Assembly: GCA_022649165.1 (NCBI GenBank)
Contig: JALCNR010000004.1
Span: 62,001-126,000, forward strand
DNA from: Actinomyces sp.
Lineage (GTDB): Bacteria; Actinomycetota; Actinomycetes; Actinomycetales; Actinomycetaceae
Length of the DNA: 64,000 nt
Direction of reading: 5' to 3'
The translations under genes and the position numbers were made by a program. The notes beneath the pieces were generated by a model that was not told the origin of the DNA, searched no databases, and saw only the letters and a program-made list of their open reading frames with translations. Positions 58,901 to 64,000 of the stretch are shown piece by piece (position 1 is the first letter of the stretch; the number at the start of each line of letters is the position of its first letter).

Positions 58901-59127
58901 TAATTGCCGGCGTCGGTCGAGTATCGGGCGCGCGTGCCGGTGGTGGCGTCGACCTCGCCGTCCAGCACGCGGGTGAGCTCGTCCAGGAGGCGCGCGGCGG
59001 CGGGGTCCTCATGGGGGTCTCGCAGGGCGGGGGCCGGGCGGGTCGGGGCCGGTCCCGGACCCGGCGAGGGCGACGCCGCCCCCGTCGCGGCCGTGGGCCC
59101 ATGAGTCCCCGATGTTTGCGCGCTCAC
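55939..59127 (-). CDS. FAD-binding and Fe-S dehydrogenase (D-lactate dehydrogenase-like)
   Basis: This 1062-residue fusion has a PCMH-type FAD domain (about 60-290; RGGGTSCAGNAVGPG and ATIGGMVGNNACGPHA), an FAD-oxidase C-terminal domain (300-580; YGHFGDGCVHIRLDLP), two 4Fe-4S segments (CTGVGKCRADIAGTFMCP and CLACKACSSDCPAG), and a CCG domain pair near the end (CCGLTW and CCGLAGNFG). The layout is that of D-2-hydroxyacid or D-lactate dehydrogenases that pass electrons to quinones. The start at 59127 follows a TA-rich spacer; the N-terminal 40 residues are Pro/Ala-rich. Substrate is inference. Confidence 0.88.
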   Translation of the reverse strand: MSAQTSGTHGPTAATGAASPSPGPGPAPTRPAPALRDPHEDPAAARLLDELTRVLDGEVDATTGTRARYSTDAGNYRIPPLAVVFPASVDDALQALAICRARRVPVTNRGGGTSCAGNAVGPGIVLEFSRHLDHVVSIDPETRTAVVEPGCVEATLQAAAAPFGLRFGPDPSSQNRATIGGMVGNNACGPHATAWGRTADNIVSLDCVDGAGRRFTARTSHEAALPEVPGLAALVDAHLAPIRVELGRFGRQVSGYSLEHLLPERRRNLAAMLVGTEGTLVTVLSITVRLVPLPTAPVLVALGYPDMIAAADDVPALLAHHPLAVEGLDSRLVDVVRRHNGPGAVPGLPAGEGWLMCEVGGASPEDSLARAHALAASASSRAVAVYPPGADAAALWRIRADGAGLGGRTPVRLDGRGSVVGGNEQGWPSFEDAAVPPERLGAYLRDFTALMAEFDVDGLLYGHFGDGCVHIRLDLPLETDEGVAHSRRFLERAAQICAAHGGSVSGEHGDGRARTELLQFMYSPEMLELFGRVKHLFDPENLLNPGVLTSPVGPAAARTRPAPVEGGIGAARSGTAGGALVDDEDGPLAPDPRRARWREGIDLLDQFLRRPGAAPMPADGGFAFGEDHGDFTTALHRCTGVGKCRADIAGTFMCPSWQATRDEKDVTRGRARTLQEAANGQLVRSIASPEVLEALDLCLACKACSSDCPAGVDMAKYRSEAFFRRYRRRLRPLSHYTLGWLPRWTRLTARVPGLAAAGNAVLGVGALRGLAFRVIGLDPRRGMPGFQRGTFSRWARRERGLASSAGGIRPRPRETAVRTGEVRAPTGPRHVVLWADSFSETLDDAGARAMVEVLEANGFTVLVPPADACCGLTWITTGQLGGAKKRLSALLGVLGPFAVNGIPIVGVEPSCTAVLRDDLIDLLPDDPRSRAVSGAVRTLAELLATVPADERRLPDLTGVQVVAQPHCHHYSVMTWSADRELLRSLGADVVELAGCCGLAGNFGYERGHYDVSVRVAENALLPALREHPGAVFLADGFSCRTQAAQLAGRRGMHLATLLNGRS

Positions 59128-59229
59128 ATGCCGATTGTGTCACCCATGGCGGGGAGCGGGTCGGGATGTCCGGGCTGGGTGGGTCTGGCGAGTGACTAGG
59201 TAAGGGATTTCTGACGGGTTTCTATATGG

Positions 59230-59279
59230 GTGTGACAACAATTTCTTGAAGGACCATTCTCCGTCACACATCATTGTCA
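59230..59279. promoter_or_regulatory. Inverted repeats upstream of the WhiB-domain gene
   Basis: GTGTGAC (59230-59236) pairs with GTCACAC (59263-59269), and TGACAA (59233-59238) with TTGTCA (59274-59279). The spacer 59128-59460 has no other gene. It is AT-richer than its flanks and holds these palindromes plus AAGGAGC before the start codon. Confidence 0.5.
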
Positions 59280-59460
59280 ACACTTCAGATGGAGGGGGGT
59301 GCTGGGGCGCACCTCACCGCTTCGGTCGCCAGCGCTCGTGAGAGGTCCTGGATTCCCCGTGACGGGGGTCCGGTCCACTCACGAGCGCTCTGTCTATCAG
59401 CCACCTCCCCAGCAGCGTCAAGCGTCCTTCGTACCTTCCACGCGAGTGAAGGAGCTTGGC

Positions 59461-60564
59461 GTGGGAAGCGAACTCGAAGCAACTGATTCATGGACGTGGG
59501 CGGAACAGGCATCGTGCCGGTTCGCGGATCCGGCGATGTTCGATGATGAGTTCGATGAGAGAACGTCCGCCGGGGGGCGGGCACAGCATCGTGAAACGAT
59601 CCGACAGGCACGGGCGATCTGTCTAGCCTGCCCGGCGCTTGTGGCGTGCTGGGACCATGTCGTCAGTGAGGAGCGCGGCACCGGGCAGCGGGATCCGGAG
59701 ATCATAGACAACCGGAGCGAGGCAGGCGCGCCCGAGGATACCGATCGTGAGGACCACCGGGATGGCTCGGTTCATCAGCAGGCTCTCTTCACGATCCGCG
59801 CCGGACTGACGGCGCCGGAGCGGGAGCAGGTCTATCGGCGGGGACGCCGAGCAATCGCGGCCTATGGCAGCCGGGTGGAGCTCATTGCTCGTGGCGGTGA
59901 ACCTGTTGATCGTCGGAGAGTCTCCGAGACGGAGATGTGGGCGTTGCTGGAATCCCTGGACCGGCTACCCGAGCTGATCGCGATGGCAGAGAGATCTGCG
60001 GGACCGCGATCGAGCCGGTGGAGTGACGCGCCGAGGTCACGGGGGAGTTCGGGGTCAAGCATCCAGTGGAGGGTCGCGCCGCAGTTGATCGAGGCCGAGC
60101 GAGCACTGCGGGCGTGTGCGGGACACGGGCACGCGGGTGCTCCGGCGAGCGGAGCCGATTGGAGCGCCGTTGCTCGTGGTCTGCAGGAGACCCTGATCAG
60201 AGGGGACGGCGATCAAGCGCGTCGCCTCTCGCGCGCCCTCGGCGTGCTGATGGATGTTGCGGATCCTCAGAGGGTTGTCGACCGGCAGGCCAAAGCGAGA
60301 CTGGCGCGGTGCCTCCACGAGGAGAGCGTCAACTGCGCGTGGCTTCCGATGGGGGAACTGGTCGCTCTGTTGGGCAGGCTGACGAGAACTCCTCCCTCGC
60401 CAGCCGCCATCCGGCAGTGGGTCGTGCGGGGAAAGGTCCGGAAGGGACAACAGGACGGAGTGGTCGTCTACAGCGTCGCGGACGCAGTGATGCGGGTATC
60501 GCGGGGCGCCGGGATGAGTCTGAGGCACTATTGCCAGGATGGCCAATCAGAGAACGCGCTGTAA
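59461..60564 (+). CDS. WhiB-domain protein with C-terminal winged-helix-like region
   Basis: This 367-residue protein starts with a WhiB-like iron-sulfur domain. Cys19, Cys54, Cys57 and Cys63 follow the C-x34-C-x2-C-x5-C spacing (SCRFADP, CLACPALVACW). The GVWGG turn that follows in normal WhiB is absent. After about 250 residues of mostly helical sequence, the end PSPAAIRQWVVRGKVR plus VVVYSVADAVMRVSR resembles an HTH with a wing, as in MerR or excisionase proteins. WhiB proteins are usually 80-130 residues. GTG 59461 has AAGGAGC 6 nt upstream. It overlaps the opposing lipoprotein gene by 37 nt. Redox or NO-sensitive regulation of the neighbours is inference. Confidence 0.72.
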   Translation: MGSELEATDSWTWAEQASCRFADPAMFDDEFDERTSAGGRAQHRETIRQARAICLACPALVACWDHVVSEERGTGQRDPEIIDNRSEAGAPEDTDREDHRDGSVHQQALFTIRAGLTAPEREQVYRRGRRAIAAYGSRVELIARGGEPVDRRRVSETEMWALLESLDRLPELIAMAERSAGPRSSRWSDAPRSRGSSGSSIQWRVAPQLIEAERALRACAGHGHAGAPASGADWSAVARGLQETLIRGDGDQARRLSRALGVLMDVADPQRVVDRQAKARLARCLHEESVNCAWLPMGELVALLGRLTRTPPSPAAIRQWVVRGKVRKGQQDGVVVYSVADAVMRVSRGAGMSLRHYCQDGQSENAL

Positions 60565-61247
60565 GGGCCCTCGGGGGTTTCCGCTGTGGCGGGAGCATCA
60601 GGATCGCAGAATCCGCCTGGGATCAGTTCGTAGGGCGAGGGAGTGTCCCATTCGTTGAAGTCATCGGGGAGGTTGTCGATGTCGGGCACGGCGAAATCGG
60701 TCGGCGAGATCCCCATGAGCTCCTGGATCCAGGCGACCCTGACGTCCTGAGGTGCCTCCGGGTTGTTGAACCAGGCGACGCAGTAGCGGTTGAGGGCTTC
60801 CCAGGCCTCCTCCTCGGTGGCAAGAGCCGTGACACCCGACTTCTGAACCTGGAGGAAGTAGTTCTTCTGGATGCTGTAGGCGGGCTCGGTCGAGGTCCCG
60901 GTGACGGCGTCCCTCCGGGATCCATTCATTGAGCGATCCGGCTGGATCGGGGGGAGCACTCGGCCGCCGGCGATCAGCGGCACCGGGGTGCCGTACGTTC
61001 CGGGCGCAACCGCCAGAAGGCCCCCAGAGCCGGAGCCGGCTGTCGTCGGGCCGTTCGCTGGTGTCTCCGAGGACGTGGGGGCGGCGGTCTGTGTGTCGCC
61101 GGGCTGTGCCGACGTGGGCGAGTGCGCACCGGAGACAGGGAGTGACTGGGCCTCCTCGGAGCTGGTGCCGGGCGCAGATGGCGTACATCCGGTGAGAGCA
61201 GTCATCGCCATCAGGGTGCCCACGAGGACTCTTCGATGAGACGGCAT
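60528..61247 (-). CDS. Hypothetical lipoprotein
   Basis: This 239-residue protein has a signal peptide with lipobox LTGC (Cys at residue 21). A Ser/Thr/Pro linker (22-85) leads to a small extracellular domain (about 90-225). The domain contains YFLQVQKSGVTALATEEEAW and ALNRYCVAWFNN, with two later Cys residues. No family is recognised; sequence resembles DUF6318-type lipoproteins of actinobacteria. It ends in overlap with the WhiB-domain gene. It is divergent from the endolysin-like gene by 116 nt, so the two could share a control region. Confidence 0.65.
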   Translation of the reverse strand: MPSHRRVLVGTLMAMTALTGCTPSAPGTSSEEAQSLPVSGAHSPTSAQPGDTQTAAPTSSETPANGPTTAGSGSGGLLAVAPGTYGTPVPLIAGGRVLPPIQPDRSMNGSRRDAVTGTSTEPAYSIQKNYFLQVQKSGVTALATEEEAWEALNRYCVAWFNNPEAPQDVRVAWIQELMGISPTDFAVPDIDNLPDDFNEWDTPSPYELIPGGFCDPDAPATAETPEGPYSAFSDWPSWQ

Positions 61248-61363
61248 GGATTCGGTCTACGCCTCCACGACGTCGACGTCAAGTCTCCACCGTCGCCATG
61301 ACGGTGAGTGTGTGCCGCATCAACGGCATGCGGGTCAACGGAAAGATGAAAGGAAGTCCCGAA

Positions 61364-62650
61364 ATGGGAAAGGTGAAATCTGCGCTCCAGATCGCGCAGA
61401 ACGAGACGGGGTATTCGTACTATGCCGACGTCGAGGCGGGGAGCAAGTACGGTCGATGGGCGGCGGCCTACGACAGTTGGTCCTACCTGGGGGCGAATGG
61501 TGTTCCGTACTGCGCCATGTTTGTGTCATGGGTCCTCTACCAGGCGGGAGTACCGAACATCGGCCACCAGGTTGTCCAGATCAACACGGAGACCATGAGG
61601 AATGCCGCTGCGTCAGATGGCCGTCTGGTGCCATTCCGCGATGCCCAGCCCGGAGATCTGATCCTCTACGACTGGGACGAGGACGGCCGGACGGATCATA
61701 TCGGCTTCTTCGTGCGAGAGACCGAGAACGGGACCGTCAGGACGATCGAAGGGAACACGAGCCGCTCGGACGGCAGAGGGGACGGGTACGTCTCCAACAA
61801 AGAGAGGCCTATCGACAATGCGGTCTTTCCGTACCTCATGCGCCCGTATTACGAGGATGCCGGCGCGTTCACGCCGGGGTCTCCGGTGTGGGACGGCGAG
61901 ACGCCGTTCCCGGACTACCCGACGGGCCAGGTCGAGGTCGACGGGTACTGGGGCGCCCGGACGACGACGGCCCTGCAGCAGGTGTACGGCCAGACCGTGG
62001 ACGGCGTGATCTCCAGCCAGGACCGGACGTGGCAGGCCCAAAATCCGGGTCTGACCAGCGGGTGGAACTGGGTGGGTGACGCCGAGGGCAGTCAGATCAT
62101 CATGGAGATGCAGCGCCGTTACTGGAACGTGAGCCCCGCCGACGGCCTCATCGGGCCAACGACGATTCGAGCGATGCAGCGTCATTATGGAACGACGGTC
62201 GATGGCGTGATCGATGAGGGTTCGCAAGTCGTGATGGCCCTCCAGCGTGACATCAACGCGCAGTTCCGTGCGGCGCCGGGTGCCGGAGGAAAGCCTGGCT
62301 CAGGCACTCCTCAGTCTCCTGTGGTGCAGGACGGCTATTGGGGGAGCGGGCTGACCCGCGCGCTCCAGCGCGCCTATTCCACCCCCGTTGACGGAGTGGT
62401 CTCAAGCCAGCCGATCGAGTGGAAGGCGGCGAACCCCGGCCTGACGTCGGGATGGGAATGGTCCTCTGACGCGGTGGGGAGTCAGATCATCGCGCGTCTG
62501 CAACGGGTATGGGGCGTCGAGGCAGACGGCCTCATCGGTCCGAACACGATCAGGGCGATGCAGCGCTACTACGGGACGACAGCGGACGGCATGCTGGATG
62601 AGCAGTCGTCCGTGATTCTCGCCCTCCAACGAGAGCTCAACCGGAGATGA
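61364..62650 (+). CDS. CHAP-domain endolysin-like protein with duplicated binding modules
   Basis: This 428-residue protein has an N-terminal CHAP-like amidase/endopeptidase domain (1-160). The catalytic Cys is in VPYCAMFVSW (about 48-57) and the His in TDHIGFFV (about 110-117). Two modules of about 105 residues follow (190-300 and 320-428). Both contain PGLTSGW, GSQIIxxxQR and ADGLIGPxTIRAMQR, a peptidoglycan-binding-like repeat. There is no signal peptide, so export would need the holin-like partner. ATG 61364 has AAGGAAG upstream. It resembles a phage endolysin but lies without head or tail genes. Confidence 0.85.
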   Translation: MGKVKSALQIAQNETGYSYYADVEAGSKYGRWAAAYDSWSYLGANGVPYCAMFVSWVLYQAGVPNIGHQVVQINTETMRNAAASDGRLVPFRDAQPGDLILYDWDEDGRTDHIGFFVRETENGTVRTIEGNTSRSDGRGDGYVSNKERPIDNAVFPYLMRPYYEDAGAFTPGSPVWDGETPFPDYPTGQVEVDGYWGARTTTALQQVYGQTVDGVISSQDRTWQAQNPGLTSGWNWVGDAEGSQIIMEMQRRYWNVSPADGLIGPTTIRAMQRHYGTTVDGVIDEGSQVVMALQRDINAQFRAAPGAGGKPGSGTPQSPVVQDGYWGSGLTRALQRAYSTPVDGVVSSQPIEWKAANPGLTSGWEWSSDAVGSQIIARLQRVWGVEADGLIGPNTIRAMQRYYGTTADGMLDEQSSVILALQRELNRR

Positions 62651-62711
62651 CGGCGGGGCGTGCCCGATCCTGACAAGGACGGGCACGCCCGTTCCCGTTG
62701 GGAGGGGATCC

Positions 62712-63014
62712 ATGAACGATATTCCGGAATTCTCGGCTGTCGCGGGTTCCATCGCCGCGTTGCTGGGAGCCGTGATCAACCAGTCGCATTGGTCGTCTCG
62801 GACGAAGCGCATGGTCTCCGCCGCCGTCGCCGTCGTGGTAGCGGGTGTGGGTGTCGTGTCGGTCTTTCGTCCGGACACGTGGACAACCGTTGCGACTGCG
62901 GCATTGGCGACTGTAGGGGCGGCGCAGGTGGTCTATACGGCATTCGCGCCTGTTTTCCGGGGGATTGAGCAGGCGACGACGCGGTCCGAGAAACAAGAGG
63001 GGGAACCGGACTGA
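62712..63014 (+). CDS. Holin-like small membrane protein
   Basis: This 100-residue protein has two hydrophobic helices (about 34-50 and 55-79) separated by a short turn, a short charged N-terminus and a charged C-terminus (ATTRSEKQEGEPD). That is the form of class II holins. It is 61 nt downstream of the endolysin-like gene with GGGAGGGG at 62699-62706. Holin activity is inference from size, helices and position. Its stop overlaps the start of a small ORF. Confidence 0.65.
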   Translation: MNDIPEFSAVAGSIAALLGAVINQSHWSSRTKRMVSAAVAVVVAGVGVVSVFRPDTWTTVATAALATVGAAQVVYTAFAPVFRGIEQATTRSEKQEGEPD

Positions 63015-63166
63015 GCGAGCAGGAGATCATCGCTCTCCTTGCCGATCTCGGCGGCCTGGGCGGTCTCGTCAGCAGTTTGACCGCTCAGAGTCGTTCGTCT
63101 GGAGGACGTCACCATCAGGACAAGAGACAGAACCCCGATCTGGAGAAGCGGCACAAGTACCACTGA
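63011..63166 (+). CDS. 51-residue micro-ORF with CTG start
   Basis: The frame starts CTG at 63011 inside the CTGA that ends the holin-like gene. It reads SEQEIIALLADLGGLGG, then a Ser/Thr turn, and ends in a basic His/Lys-rich tail (KRHKYH). AGAGGGGG lies 7 nt before the CTG. There is no ATG, GTG or TTG in frame at the 5' end. The first half could form an amphipathic helix. It is followed after 43 nt by the next gene with its own ribosome site. No family is known; it is supported by spacing and coupling, not by homology. Confidence 0.55.
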   Translation: MSEQEIIALLADLGGLGGLVSSLTAQSRSSGGRHHQDKRQNPDLEKRHKYH

Positions 63167-63209
63167 CAACCGGCCCACAGGAGCGGGCCCGACGAGGAAG
63201 GACAAGCAG

Positions 63210-64000
63210 ATGTCAGAAGCAACGCAGGTTCAGATGACTCAGCACTGGCTGAACCAGACTTACGGGTCGGTCGCCGGATGGGTGCCTCTGGACGAGGACA
63301 ACATGACAGGCTGGAACACCATCTATGGATTGCGGCGCGGTCTCCAGCACGAGTTGGGGATCTCGCCGGTGGCCTCGGGGTTTGGCGATCAGACGAAGGC
63401 GGCATATGTCGCAAAGATCGAGAAGATCACGGAAACGAGCAAGACATCGGTGAACGTGTTGCGCCTGCTCTCGGGAGCGCTATGGTGCAAGGGGTATGCG
63501 GGTGAGACGAGCTTCTCGGTGACACCCGCGTTCTCCCACATGGCCGCCTCCGTCACGGAGATTCGTCAGCTCCTGGGACTCGGTTCGGGAACTCCCGACG
63601 TCGATGTCAAACTGATGGCCTTCCTGATGTCCATGGATTCGCCGACCCTGCTATCGGCCTACGGGGGCGTGACGGCGGTGCGCACGATCCAACAGTGGTT
63701 GAACGGCCAGTATGTCGATCGGGCGGGCTTCCCGTTGTGCCCGGCGGATGGGGTGTTCTCGCGTCAGATGCTGACGGAGTTTCTCTATGCGATCCAGTAT
63801 GAGATCGGAATGGATGACGAGACCGCGAACGGTAACTACGGTCCGGGCACACGGACAGGTCTGAGGAACCAAGCACAGGTTGCGGTCGGGGATGTGGACG
63901 AGACTCATCACTTCGTGCGTCTTCTGCAGGGGCTGCTGAGGTGTAACGGTTACCAAAGTATCGCGTTCAACGGGATGTTTGACTCGTACACGGCGACGAA
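63210..64000 (+). CDS. DUF1906-type glycoside-hydrolase-like protein, 3' end outside the window
   Basis: The first 263 residues are visible. They start MSEATQVQMTQHWLNQTYGS and contain repeated peptidoglycan-binding-like units: FGDQTKAAYVAKIEK, TIQQWLNGQYV plus LYAIQYEIGM, and NGNYGPGTRTGL. This layout precedes a DUF1906 (Rv2525c-like) glycoside-hydrolase-like domain in many Gram-positive proteins. That domain would be beyond the window edge. GAGGAAGGA is before the ATG. No signal peptide is present. It is the last visible gene of the lysis-like module. Confidence 0.7.
   Translation, partial: MSEATQVQMTQHWLNQTYGSVAGWVPLDEDNMTGWNTIYGLRRGLQHELGISPVASGFGDQTKAAYVAKIEKITETSKTSVNVLRLLSGALWCKGYAGETSFSVTPAFSHMAASVTEIRQLLGLGSGTPDVDVKLMAFLMSMDSPTLLSAYGGVTAVRTIQQWLNGQYVDRAGFPLCPADGVFSRQMLTEFLYAIQYEIGMDDETANGNYGPGTRTGLRNQAQVAVGDVDETHHFVRLLQGLLRCNGYQSIAFNGMFDSYTAT

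Noticed and set aside
56491-59199. 902-codon plus-strand frame over the dehydrogenase gene
   Set aside because: The minus strand carries FAD and Fe-S motifs in order. The plus frame is a shadow.
59299-59460. Upstream ATG extension of the WhiB-domain gene
   Set aside because: It adds 54 unrelated residues, lacks a ribosome site, and GTG 59461 has AAGGAGC at the right distance.
59128-64000. Complete prophage
   Set aside because: Only lysis-like genes are seen. No integrase, capsid, tail, terminase or attachment repeats are visible in the window.

Overview
The window is high-GC DNA from an actinobacterium. The gene set (CarD, Lsr2, SenX3/RegX3/PhoU, WhiB-type iron-sulfur protein, nitrobindin-like protein, MEP-pathway IspD/IspF, ClpC, DtxR boxes) and the many leaderless start sites fit Actinomycetota. 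The combination with PPDK, FTR1/P19 and cell-wall proteases resembles the Actinomyces group, but this is inference without a search. No tRNA, rRNA, CRISPR array or insertion sequence was recognised.

Layout. 1-6947: part of a ClC channel gene, a DUF308 membrane protein, a MarR/FMN-reductase/luciferase-like monooxygenase operon, a frameshifted alkyltransferase pseudogene, lsr2, gpmA and phoU. 7021-9757: a three-unit PHO-box-like site between phoU and senX3-regX3, then carD. 9769-17615: ispD, a UMF1-type transporter, ispF, a decayed block (FAD oxidoreductase remnant, SRPBCC protein, decapitated TetR gene), an ispF-derived 54-codon leader ORF coupled to an MFS gene, and cysS. 17821-28000: a 1734-residue wall-anchored subtilase, two SpoU-type RNA methyltransferases, a DUF559-like nuclease gene between two copies of a palindromic repeat, and an SPFH/ribbon-helix-helix pair. 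28057-44394: purA, small membrane-protein genes, nitrobindin/YgfZ/Dtd operon, MarR-controlled drug exporter, clpC, a 58-residue PspC protein, and ppdK.

44503-55923 is an 11-gene ferrous-iron island. Two DtxR-like boxes precede FTR1 permease, P19-like lipoprotein, a DUF2318 membrane protein, two MacB/FtsX-type permeases, an ATPase, an FMN-binding lipoprotein and its likely flavinyltransferase ApbE. FeoA, FeoB and a four-cysteine FeoC-like protein follow. The first eight appear to form a periplasmic/extracellular iron-loading and redox system; Feo imports ferrous iron by a second route. A 1062-residue FAD/Fe-S dehydrogenase converges on the island.

59461-64000 is a separate accessory module with weaker GC bias. 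It has a WhiB-domain protein with a C-terminal winged-helix-like region, a lipoprotein, a signal-less CHAP endolysin-like protein with duplicated binding modules, a holin-like two-helix protein, a CTG-start micro-ORF, and the start of a DUF1906-type glycoside-hydrolase-like protein. It looks like a domesticated lysis or release cassette and is the best candidate here for an undescribed system. A second cross-window theme is a TAnnnT -10 box placed 6-8 nt before the start codon of about ten genes, implying frequent leaderless transcripts.
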